DNA from: Bacteroidales bacterium
GTDB taxonomy: Bacteria; Bacteroidota; Bacteroidia; Bacteroidales; VadinHA17
Direction of reading: 5' to 3'
Assembly: GCA_025358455.1 (NCBI GenBank)
Contig: JANYJP010000052.1
Location: forward strand, 1 to 64,000
Length of the DNA stretch: 64,000 nucleotides
Position 1 is the stretch's first letter; every line of letters begins with the position of its first letter. The notes beneath the pieces were generated by a model that was not told where the DNA came from, made no database searches, and worked only from the letters and a program-made list of their open reading frames with translations. The position numbers and the translations under genes were made by a program. Positions 45,803 through 53,779 of the stretch are shown piece after piece.

Positions 45803-45919
45803 ATGTACTTAAGCGAAATTCTTCAATACCTCATCTGGCCCGCATTTATACTTTTAAGCTGGTTCGTAATAAAATTTGCTTTATCTGCTTACGAGAAAAA
45901 ATTTCCCGAAAAGGAGTGA
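45803..45919 (+). CDS. 38-residue single-helix protein, candidate CydX-like subunit
   Basis: ATG at 45803 opens 38 codons ending TGA at 45919. The peptide starts MYLSEILQYL, has one hydrophobic helix (IWPAFILLSWFVIKFAL) and ends in the charged tail SAYEKKFPEKE. A single-helix microprotein directly after cydAB is what is expected of the CydX/CydS/CydH type small subunits, which stabilise the heme site of long Q-loop enzymes. Sequence identity to E. coli CydX is not obvious to me, so the call rests on position, size and topology. It is too short for usual gene finders. Confidence 0.6.
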   Translation: MYLSEILQYLIWPAFILLSWFVIKFALSAYEKKFPEKE

Positions 45920-45940
45920 GGGAATTAAGTTTTAGGATAG

Positions 45941-45963
45941 CGGATCCGGCGAAGCCAAATCCG
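45941..45963. repeat. Imperfect hairpin after the cyd region
   Basis: CGGAT plus GGC pair with GCC plus ATCCG around GAA, with two mismatched pairs. No T run follows. Confidence 0.4.
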
Positions 45964-46021
45964 TAATTCACCATTATTCAGGATTCAATACCGGGCTGAA
46001 TTATTGCCCTTAGTAAATTGA

Positions 46022-46741
46022 TCAGAAGAGCAATGCCAAGCCTGAAGATATAAGGTAAAGTGGTATTATTAAGGGAACTCCACTGATTCCAAATACTGCA
46101 AAATCAATCAGAACCAATCCGGCCAGGATATATCTGCCCTCGTTCCCCTTAAATTTAAAATTCGAAATCTTAAGAGATAGCATTGGCATTCTGCTTACCA
46201 TTAAATAAGATAAAACAATTGTAAGGATTATCAGTAAAACCGGCGAACCGGAAAATGCATTTAAAATCTCTGAATGTGAATAATGTCCGGCAATAACAAC
46301 AGATATTACAGCAAGGGCATTTGCCGGTATAGGCATTCCCTTAAAAGTTGTAGACTGAGATGAATCGAGATTGAATATGGCAAGCCTGAAAGCACCGCAA
46401 ACCGGCATTATTGCTGGTACGATAAGTATAAGTGTGATTATCAGGCTGCTCGAATCAGCTATTGCCGGAGCTGACAATACCAATGAATCATTTAGCAGAC
46501 AGTAAATAATAAATGCAGGCGCTACTCCAAAGCTAACAACATCAGCCAGACTGTCAAGTTCTTTACCCAGTGTGGAATACGCTTTTAGCAAGCGGGCAGA
46601 AAAACCATCAAGAAAATCGAAAACCATCGCGGCAAGTATCAGCCATGATGCTGTTAGTAAGTCCCCGTTGGCTGCAAATATAATTGCAACAAATCCTGAA
46701 ACAAGATTAAGCGACGTTATAAAATTTGGAATATATTTCAT
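46022..46741 (-). CDS. pssA: CDP-diacylglycerol--serine O-phosphatidyltransferase
   Basis: The inner-membrane enzyme makes phosphatidylserine from CDP-diacylglycerol and serine. The CDP-alcohol phosphotransferase motif is present in full: DFLDGFSARLL followed by GKELDSLADVVSFG, giving DGxxAR, G, D and D. The start at 46741 (MKYIPNFITSLNLVSG) fits the family and gives 239 residues. Its product is the substrate of the psd gene at 39.5 kb. It is convergent with the cyd operon. Confidence 0.95.
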   Translation of the reverse strand: MKYIPNFITSLNLVSGFVAIIFAANGDLLTASWLILAAMVFDFLDGFSARLLKAYSTLGKELDSLADVVSFGVAPAFIIYCLLNDSLVLSAPAIADSSSLIITLILIVPAIMPVCGAFRLAIFNLDSSQSTTFKGMPIPANALAVISVVIAGHYSHSEILNAFSGSPVLLIILTIVLSYLMVSRMPMLSLKISNFKFKGNEGRYILAGLVLIDFAVFGISGVPLIIPLYLISSGLALLF

Positions 46742-46957
46742 TATGAAAAGCGTTATCAAATATTCTGCCGGGGAGTAAAATTAAGATAATTTCGGAATAA
46801 GGTTTAATTAAGGAACCCGGATTTTTGAACAGTGCATCTTCGGGGTGTTATTTTTCCTGCAAATCGAAGATAACAGGTAAAGTTTGTACGAAAGAATTTT
46901 TTTCCAATCCGGAGAGCCCGGAGAAAGGCTGAAGTGAAATTTTCGATCTTTTATTAT

Positions 46958-46965
46958 TAGATTTG
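46958..46965 (+). promoter_or_regulatory. -7 element upstream of the HAD gene
   Basis: TAGATTTG matches TAnnTTTG, 21 bases before the ATG at 46987. Confidence 0.4.
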
Positions 46966-46986
46966 TAACAAATTACATATTTTTTG

Positions 46987-47439
46987 ATGATTGACTTTAA
47001 CGGTATTAAGATTGCAGTCGATTTTGACGGCACTATTGTTGAACATGAGTATCCTGAAATAGGGAAGGAAAAGCTATTTGCTTTCCAGACTTTAAAAGAA
47101 CTTGATAAGATGGGGGCCAGGCTCATCCTGTGGACATTCCGTACCGGTAAGGAGCTTGATGAATCTGTTGAATTCTGCAGAAAGAACGGAATCGAATTTT
47201 ATGCTGTTAATAAAAACTACCCTGAAGAGATATTTGATGAAACTGTAAGCCGGAAGATCAATGCTGATATTTATATAGATGACAAAAATATTGGTGGTTT
47301 TCCGGGATGGAGTGAAATCTGGCAGCTACTCAACCCCTTTGAAATTCAGCAACAGGAGATAGAAAAGAGAATTGCTTCAAATCGCGGGAATATTTTTAAA
47401 AGATTGTTTACTAAGAAAACCAGATCAAATGAAAACTGA
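46987..47439 (+). CDS. Small HAD-fold hydrolase
   Basis: The 150-residue protein has the HAD nucleophile motif IAVDFDGTIVEHEYP near the start, the second motif as ILWTFRTGKELDE, and the acidic motif ADIYIDDKNIGG. The small size with no cap domain puts it with compact C0-type phosphatases known from Bacteroides. The substrate is unknown. Its last 11 bases overlap the next gene's lipoprotein start. The start is the ATG at 46987, with a TTG one codon earlier. Confidence 0.82.
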   Translation: MIDFNGIKIAVDFDGTIVEHEYPEIGKEKLFAFQTLKELDKMGARLILWTFRTGKELDESVEFCRKNGIEFYAVNKNYPEEIFDETVSRKINADIYIDDKNIGGFPGWSEIWQLLNPFEIQQQEIEKRIASNRGNIFKRLFTKKTRSNEN

Positions 47440-48550
47440 GTATTCAAAGTATTTCATCTCCTTATGTATTATGTTTCTTCTGACATGGACATTATCCTGT
47501 TCAGGCAGAAGCGGGAAAAATGCGCAAACTGAGGGAAAAGTAAGTACGGTTTTAAACAATGCAATACCTGTTAAGCTAATTAAAATGGTTTCGCCTGAGG
47601 AGAATGCAGGCTTTAAACTCAAAGACCAGGTAAAATTAATTCTTTCGGTTGAAGACAATAAAAACCTGCCTGACTCAGTGCTTGTTTCCTTTGACGGCAA
47701 ACCTGTAAAAACAATTAAATCAGAACCATGGGAATATATTATACCTTCTGGTTTCACTGTTACAACCGGTAGAAAATCCTTGAAGATTACTGCATTCAAA
47801 TACGGCAACCCTCAGAATACTGTCACGAGGTTTATTATTGTTTATTCTGATGTGATTCCAAAAAAATACGGTTATAAAGTTATTCATACCTATCCCCACA
47901 GCAGAGATGCTTTCACTCAGGGACTGGTTTATGACGATGGTGTTTTATATGAAGGTACTGGCCAGGAGACAGGGTCAAGCCTCAGGGAGGTGGAACTCGA
48001 AACCGGCAAAGTAATACGGCAGCAAAATCTTGATGGTTCATTGTTTGGTGAAGGGATTGCTCTTTACAAGGACCGGATATACCAGGTGACATGGGAGAAT
48101 AAGGTAGGATTCATTTATGAAAAATCGACATTCAAATTAATAAATAAGATCTATTATCCTACCCAGGGTTGGGGGCTTACAGCCATAAATGACAGGATCG
48201 TAATGAGTGATGGGACAAATATCCTCTATTTTTTTGAACCTGAGATGTTCACGGTTGTTTCTAGAATTGAAGTCTTCGATAACAAGGATAAGGTTGATTC
48301 CCTTAATGAGCTCGAGTACATAAATGGTGAAATTTGGGCTAATATCTGGATGACGGACCGGATTGCACGAATAGACCCGGTTAGCGGTAAAGTTCTTGGC
48401 TATATTGATTTGAAAGGTATTTTGCCTTCGTCCGACAAAGGTCCTGATACTGATGTTTTAAACGGAATTGCTTACGATAACACAGGCAACAGAATATTTG
48501 TTACCGGTAAAAGATGGCCCAAACTTTTCGAAATTAAGATTACTGAATAA
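47429..48550 (+). CDS. Glutaminyl-peptide cyclotransferase lipoprotein (plant/bacterial type)
   Basis: With the start at 47429 (MKTEYSKYF) the protein has a lipoprotein signal ending WTLSC. A short Ig-like region (about residues 45-135) precedes the glutamine cyclotransferase beta-propeller, which shows YPHSRDAFTQGLVYDDG, GSLFGEGIALYKDRIYQVTW, NELEYINGEIWANIWMTDRIARIDP and VLNGIAYD. The enzyme converts N-terminal Gln to pyroglutamate. In type IX secreting Bacteroidota many exported proteins carry pyroglutamate, which fits a surface-facing role. It overlaps the convergent lipid kinase gene by 11 bases. Confidence 0.88.
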   Translation: MKTEYSKYFISLCIMFLLTWTLSCSGRSGKNAQTEGKVSTVLNNAIPVKLIKMVSPEENAGFKLKDQVKLILSVEDNKNLPDSVLVSFDGKPVKTIKSEPWEYIIPSGFTVTTGRKSLKITAFKYGNPQNTVTRFIIVYSDVIPKKYGYKVIHTYPHSRDAFTQGLVYDDGVLYEGTGQETGSSLREVELETGKVIRQQNLDGSLFGEGIALYKDRIYQVTWENKVGFIYEKSTFKLINKIYYPTQGWGLTAINDRIVMSDGTNILYFFEPEMFTVVSRIEVFDNKDKVDSLNELEYINGEIWANIWMTDRIARIDPVSGKVLGYIDLKGILPSSDKGPDTDVLNGIAYDNTGNRIFVTGKRWPKLFEIKITE

Positions 48551-49508
48551 TTTTAGTGCCGTATACTATATTTATGCTTGCAGGAATAATATTGAATTCT
48601 GCCGGAGTATGGCCAAGTGATTCTCCATCTGCTTCAGTGTAAATCAAAGAACCAGAACTGACTTTAATATTTTTGCACCTGTAACCATTTATTTTGGGAT
48701 GGCTGAGAATTGTTCCATCATATAATATTTTCAGATTCCTCATAATCTCGAATTTACCCATTCCACTTATTATTGTTACATCCAGTAATCCATCATCAGG
48801 GATGGCGTTGGGTGTCTGTCTCATTCCTCCCCCGCAGTATCTTCCATTTCCAATGTTGACTGAAAATACATTTGCTTTGATTTTCTCCCCATCAACAGTA
48901 ATGTCCGCATTTGTATTTTTATAGGATAAGAGACTCATAAGCAGGTTATATAAATAGAGTAATTTACCGCTGCGTCCCTTATCCTTCTGAATATTAGTCC
49001 GGCGTACTACCACCGATTCAAATCCAAGTCCTGCAATATTTATGAAATATCTCTCTTTCTTTTCTGAACCATCAAAATAGCTGACTAGTCCGACATCGTG
49101 GAACATTCGTTTATTTTCAACAATGATCCTGATTGCTTTCTCATAATCAAGTGGAATTCCAAACATTCTTCCCCAATCATTGCCGGTACCAACAGGAATT
49201 AATGCGAGTGAAATATCTGTACCCTTGCAAATATTATTCAAAAAAACACCGTTTACAACTTCATTAAGAGTTCCATCACCACCAACAGTTATTATTTTCC
49301 GGAAGCCTTCTGAAATGCCTGTCAGAGTAAACTCTATCGCATGACCTTTTCTTTCTGTAAACTTTACTATAGATGTTAATCCCTGCTGTTTAAGAAGAGA
49401 GGAAATGTTTTCCCAGTCTTTCTTCCCTTTTCCGTTTCCGGCATTCGGGTTAACGATTACCAGCCATTCAGGGTGATCGGAATATTGGTTCATATGTCGG
49501 ATTTGCAT
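48540..49508 (-). CDS. Diacylglycerol kinase-like lipid kinase (YegS/DgkB family)
   Basis: The 322-residue protein has the catalytic-domain opening WLVIVNPNAGNGKGKKDW, the GGDGTLNEVVNG ATP motif, ALIPVGTGNDWGR and the later DDGLLDVTI segment. It phosphorylates diacylglycerol or a related lipid on the inner face of the membrane. An ATG at 49493 (MNQYSDHPEW) is an alternative start. It is convergent with the cyclotransferase gene. Confidence 0.9.
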   Translation of the reverse strand: MQIRHMNQYSDHPEWLVIVNPNAGNGKGKKDWENISSLLKQQGLTSIVKFTERKGHAIEFTLTGISEGFRKIITVGGDGTLNEVVNGVFLNNICKGTDISLALIPVGTGNDWGRMFGIPLDYEKAIRIIVENKRMFHDVGLVSYFDGSEKKERYFINIAGLGFESVVVRRTNIQKDKGRSGKLLYLYNLLMSLLSYKNTNADITVDGEKIKANVFSVNIGNGRYCGGGMRQTPNAIPDDGLLDVTIISGMGKFEIMRNLKILYDGTILSHPKINGYRCKNIKVSSGSLIYTEADGESLGHTPAEFNIIPASINIVYGTKIIQ

Positions 49509-49821
49509 TTAGGCAGACAAAGATGGAAATAAATAGATTAATTATTAATAATTCTATTTATTATCATATTAATGATCTCATTGTGAGCCATGATACAATC
49601 AAATTTGAGGTTGTTACAGAGAATTGGCAGAATGACTGTAATAGTGATATGTATCATATTATCAGGACGATATGTTTTTAAAGAGAAATTATTTATTGTT
49701 AATAACGTGTTGAAAACCGTAAAAAAAATGTTTACAATTACATCTTTTACTTCCGGTAGCAATAGTGCATAAATAGTAAATTTGAAGCTCAAAATGTAAC
49801 TCATATTATTATAGAGACGAG
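49509..49821. other. 313-base AT-rich region between divergent genes
   Basis: It contains the -7 element for parA at 49777-49784. Short frames of about 60-90 codons on both strands have no protein-like features. No parS-like palindrome was spotted by eye. Confidence 0.5.
49777..49784 (+). promoter_or_regulatory. -7 element upstream of parA
   Basis: TAAATTTG matches TAnnTTTG, 37 bases before the parA ATG. No clear -33 TTTG. Confidence 0.4.
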
Positions 49822-50604
49822 ATGGGAAGGATTATAGCAATAGCAAATCAGAAAGGTGGAGTAGGAAAGACTACAACAGCAATAAATCTTGCAGCGAGTC
49901 TTGCAGCTCTTGAAAAAAAGGTGCTGATTGTTGATGGTGATCCACAGGCAAATGCAACATCGGGGATAGGAATTGATACACGACAGATAAGGAGTACAAT
50001 ATACGATTGCCTGATCGATGGTAAAGAACCGGTAGATGCATTAATGGCGTGTGGCGTGGAAAACCTTTCAATAATTCCATCAAATATAGATCTGGTAGGC
50101 GCTGAAATTGAGATGCTTGACAGGCCTGAGAGAGAAAAGATACTTAAAGTAGTACTTAAAAAGATCGAGGGAGATTATGATTATATCCTGATTGATTGTT
50201 CTCCTTCACTGGGGCTGCTTACCGTTAATGCACTTACTGCAGCGCATTCTGTAATTATACCGGTTCAGTGTGAATATTTTGCTCTTGAAGGTCTTGGTAA
50301 GCTGCTGAATACAATAAAAATTATTCAGAATAACCTTAATCCGGAACTAGAGATCGAGGGATTTCTGTTAACAATGTATGATGCACGGTTAAGATTATCA
50401 AACCAGGTTGCTGATGAAGTTAATAAACACTTCCAGCAGATGGTATTTAAAACAATTATCCAGAGGAATGTTAAACTCTCTGAAGCCCCGAGTTTTGGTC
50501 AGCCAGCCATTCTTTATGATGTTGATTCAAGAGGTACCATCAATTATCTTAATCTTGCAAAAGAGCTGATTGAGAAACAGTCTGAGAGAGAAAAGAAATT
50601 GTAA
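49822..50604 (+). CDS. parA: Chromosome partitioning ATPase ParA/Soj
   Basis: The 260-residue protein has the deviant Walker A KGGVGKTT at the start, [11 protein letters not shown], the Walker B region [10 protein letters not shown], and [12 protein letters not shown] near the C terminus, all typical of Soj. It drives segregation of the replication origin with ParB. It heads an operon with parB, a DUF5683 gene, a lytic transglycosylase and an MBOAT gene. Confidence 0.96.
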   Translation: MGRIIAIANQKGGVGKTTTAINLAASLAALEKKVLIVDGDPQANATSGIGIDTRQIRSTIYDCLIDGKEPVDALMACGVENLSIIPSNIDLVGAEIEMLDRPEREKILKVVLKKIEGDYDYILIDCSPSLGLLTVNALTAAHSVIIPVQCEYFALEGLGKLLNTIKIIQNNLNPELEIEGFLLTMYDARLRLSNQVADEVNKHFQQMVFKTIIQRNVKLSEAPSFGQPAILYDVDSRGTINYLNLAKELIEKQSEREKKL

Positions 50605-50632
50605 CATAGAGTTTCAATTACCGGAAAAAGTT

Positions 50633-51526
50633 ATGAATATGACAAAAAAATATGCGTTGGGAAGAGGTCTTGGTGCATTGATTGATGGTGTGGAGAAAGA
50701 AGTTCTTGAGAAAAAAGTTGAAGCCAACCTTGATATCTCTGTAGATTCAATAGAGGCTAATCCTTTTCAGCCAAGGACAAGCTTTGATGACAAGTCGCTT
50801 GAGGAACTTTCGGTATCAATAAAGAAACTTGGTATAGTTCAGCCACTTACAGTTCGTGAGGCTGGTCCCGGACATTATCAGCTAATAGCCGGAGAAAGAC
50901 GACTCAGAGCAGCCCGTCTGGCGGGCCTCACTCATGTACCCGCATATGTCAGAACAGCTGATGATCAGGCTATGCTCGAATTGGCCCTGGTTGAAAATAT
51001 TCAGCGTGAAGATCTCGATGCTGTTGAGGTAGCAATAAGTTTTCAGAGATTAATTGAGGAATGTAAACTCACACAGGAGCAATTGAGCGACAGGGTGGGC
51101 AAACAAAGGTCAACAGTTGCTAACTATCTCCGTCTGCTCAAACTACCGGCCGAAATACAACTCGGAATAAAGAATAAGAACCTGATGATGGGGCACGCCC
51201 GGACCCTGGTAAATATTGATGATCCTAAGAAACAGATAAATATCTATTATAAGATAATTGACGGGGAACTATCTGTTCGTCAGGCAGAAGACCTTGTAAG
51301 ACAGCTTCAATCTGAAAAGACTAAAGATCCCGTAAAGGTAGAAAAGAAGAAAAAACTCAATGATGATTTTACACAATTGTCTGACCATTTAAATAAGATA
51401 TTTTCAACTAAAGTTAACTTCAGGATAAACGAAAAAGGTCAGGGTAAAATAGTCATCGCATTTGAAAGCCCTGAAGAGATGGAGCGCATTTTAGGAGTAT
51501 TTGATCGTCTTAACTCCTTAAAATAA
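50633..51526 (+). CDS. parB: Chromosome partitioning protein ParB/Spo0J
   Basis: The start at 50633 (MNMTKKYALGRGLGALI) fits the family; the frame is open 21 codons earlier, overlapping parA. Visible parts are EANPFQPR, GERRLRAARLAG for CTP binding, the VENIQREDLDAVE helix, the HTH with LSDRVGKQRSTVANYLRLL and a C-terminal dimer domain. It spreads from parS sites and works with ParA. Confidence 0.96.
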   Translation: MNMTKKYALGRGLGALIDGVEKEVLEKKVEANLDISVDSIEANPFQPRTSFDDKSLEELSVSIKKLGIVQPLTVREAGPGHYQLIAGERRLRAARLAGLTHVPAYVRTADDQAMLELALVENIQREDLDAVEVAISFQRLIEECKLTQEQLSDRVGKQRSTVANYLRLLKLPAEIQLGIKNKNLMMGHARTLVNIDDPKKQINIYYKIIDGELSVRQAEDLVRQLQSEKTKDPVKVEKKKKLNDDFTQLSDHLNKIFSTKVNFRINEKGQGKIVIAFESPEEMERILGVFDRLNSLK

Positions 51527-51582
51527 TTATCTTTATCGCGCCGTTACATTGACCGGGGCTTTAATGCCGGCTGATTTTTATA

Positions 51583-52203
51583 TTGAAGACAATTCAAAAA
51601 ATACTGATTATACTGATACTGACGCTACTTTGTGTTGAACAAAATAGTATTGCGCAGGATTCACTTCCTGTTGCCAAACATGTCAAACATAAGTTTCAGC
51701 CAGACCCGCTTAAAGCTACCATGCTGGCAGTTGTTTTCCCTGGTCTCGGACAAATATATAACAGGTCATATTGGAAAATACCACTGGTATATGCAGGTTT
51801 TGGTGCGGTAATTTACACTGCCGGATTTAATGGGAAAAATTATAATACCTATATGCAGGCTTACCAGGATTTTACAGATGCAAACCCGGCAACTGTCAGG
51901 TACATTAAATTAATTAAAGCTGATCCGGCCTCTTATGATCCTGTTGCACATCCTGAAACTTATTCTTCTTATAAGGACCAGATGATACGAATGGTCGATT
52001 ATTATAAGAGATATCGGGATCTTTCGTATATTGGCATTTCTGTATGGTATCTTGTGTCGGTAATAGATGCAAATGTAGATGCGAGTCTTTTTAATTATGA
52101 TATAGGTGATAATCTTGATGTTGCAATCCTTCCTGTACAAATGTCTCTTCCCGGAGGGTACATGGGGACCGGAATAAGTGTGAGTTTGAAAATGACTTTT
52201 TAA
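51583..52203 (+). CDS. DUF5683 protein
   Basis: The 206-residue protein has a signal-like N terminus and the segment DPLKATMLAVVFPGLGQIYN then RSYWKIPLVYAGFG, which is typical of DUF5683. Membrane helices occur around PLVYAGFGAVIYTAGF and SYIGISVWYLVSVIDANVDASL. The family is almost confined to Bacteroidota and usually lies between parB and mltD, as here. Its function is unknown. The start is a TTG at 51583; an ATG at 51563 is out of frame. Confidence 0.85.
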   Translation: MKTIQKILIILILTLLCVEQNSIAQDSLPVAKHVKHKFQPDPLKATMLAVVFPGLGQIYNRSYWKIPLVYAGFGAVIYTAGFNGKNYNTYMQAYQDFTDANPATVRYIKLIKADPASYDPVAHPETYSSYKDQMIRMVDYYKRYRDLSYIGISVWYLVSVIDANVDASLFNYDIGDNLDVAILPVQMSLPGGYMGTGISVSLKMTF

Positions 52204-52217
52204 AAAATTAATTAATT

Positions 52218-53765
52218 ATGAGATTAAATGCAATACTGGTAACTTTCTTATTCACCGTTCTAAGTGTAAATGCAGCCGCGGTTAATGACACTATTATAAT
52301 CAGATCAGATAATAATATTGACAGGATTACCAATGATCTCGACAGCCTGATAAGTACCTGGTATGTGAAATTGGCTATTAAAAATAATCTTGAGGTAAAC
52401 GAGAACGACTCAATAGGATTAATATATCCTGATTCTGTATATTCCAGCAGATTAAGCAAAATAAATTCCATAATAAGCTTACCTTTTAATAACATCATCA
52501 GGAACCATATTCATGTTTACACTGTCAGGCAGAGAGAAAAATTCTGTGCAGTGCTTGGACTAAAGGATTATTACTTCCCTATGATAGAAGATGTGTTTGA
52601 CGCTTATGGACTCCCGGCTGAATTAAAGTATATGGCAGTGATTGAATCGGCACTTAATCCAAATGTAACCAACAGGAGATCAGGAGCTACAGGTATGTGG
52701 CAGTTCATGTACAGTACCGGACGGATGTACGGACTCACTATCAACTCGATTGTTGATGAGCGGAAAGATCCGTTAAAAGCGACACATGCGGCTGCTAAAT
52801 ATCTTAAGGATCTTTACAGTATTTATAATGACTGGGTACTGGTTATCGCTGCATACAATTGTGGTCCGGGGAATGTAAATAAGGCAATAAAAAGATCAGG
52901 AAATAAGAAAGATTACTGGGATATATACTACAGGCTTCCAAGGGAAACCAGAGGATACATACCGCAATATATTGCTGCAGCATATGCAGTTACTTATTCT
53001 GCCGAGCATAATTTAAAACCGTTGCAATTGAATATTCCTGTTGCAACCGACACGATAATGGTGAATAAAGACATTCATCTGAGTCAGATATCGGAAGTGA
53101 TGAGAATTCCTTTGGGTGAACTTCGAGCCTTGAATCCACAATACAAGACAGGTCTGATTCCGGGTTCTTCAAAACCATACGCGTTAACCCTTCCAATGAA
53201 CCATCTGGGAGATTTCATTGATCTGAATGATACAATAAGAAACTATAAACCGGATGTTTATCTTAGCCGGGCAACAGTAATTGCAGACCCTACAAGATCT
53301 TCCTACCTTCCTGCTGAAGTAAAAGGTAAAACCAAACTTTTCTATACCGTGCAGGATGGTGATAATATGGGTTTTATCTCTGCCTGGTACCGGGTAGGAT
53401 TATCTGACCTGAGGTATTGGAATAACATAAACCGGAATAGTATAAGAGTAGGACAGCGACTGGTAATTTATGTTGAACCTTCAAAATCGGTATACTATTC
53501 AAACATAAGTACTATGTCGTTTGATGATAAACAAGCGATGGTGGGAAAGACTGTACCTGCCAATACTCAGACTATGCTGGCCAAGGCGCCGGTTGAATCA
53601 GAGGGTGAATTTGACACCTATACTGTGCAGCCTGGTGATACTATCTGGGACATTGTTAAGATGTTCGATAATGTTACAACCAGTCAGGTCTTAACACTGA
53701 ATAGTATATCCGATCCGGGGAAAATAAAGGTTGGGCAGAAGCTGAAGATCAGGAAGAAAAGCTGA
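52218..53765 (+). CDS. Membrane-bound lytic murein transglycosylase (MltD-like) with two LysM domains
   Basis: The 515-residue exported enzyme has a signal peptide and an SLT domain near residues 125-270, with catalytic Glu in YMAVIESALNP, GATGMWQF and IAAYNCGPGNVNKA. Two LysM domains follow near residues 370-415 (FYTVQDGDNMGFISAWY) and 470-513 (TYTVQPGDTIWDIVK). It cuts peptidoglycan glycan strands. It lies 14 bases from both neighbours, part of the parA operon. Confidence 0.93.
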   Translation: MRLNAILVTFLFTVLSVNAAAVNDTIIIRSDNNIDRITNDLDSLISTWYVKLAIKNNLEVNENDSIGLIYPDSVYSSRLSKINSIISLPFNNIIRNHIHVYTVRQREKFCAVLGLKDYYFPMIEDVFDAYGLPAELKYMAVIESALNPNVTNRRSGATGMWQFMYSTGRMYGLTINSIVDERKDPLKATHAAAKYLKDLYSIYNDWVLVIAAYNCGPGNVNKAIKRSGNKKDYWDIYYRLPRETRGYIPQYIAAAYAVTYSAEHNLKPLQLNIPVATDTIMVNKDIHLSQISEVMRIPLGELRALNPQYKTGLIPGSSKPYALTLPMNHLGDFIDLNDTIRNYKPDVYLSRATVIADPTRSSYLPAEVKGKTKLFYTVQDGDNMGFISAWYRVGLSDLRYWNNINRNSIRVGQRLVIYVEPSKSVYYSNISTMSFDDKQAMVGKTVPANTQTMLAKAPVESEGEFDTYTVQPGDTIWDIVKMFDNVTTSQVLTLNSISDPGKIKVGQKLKIRKKS

Positions 53766-53779
53766 TTCTTTTCTAATAT

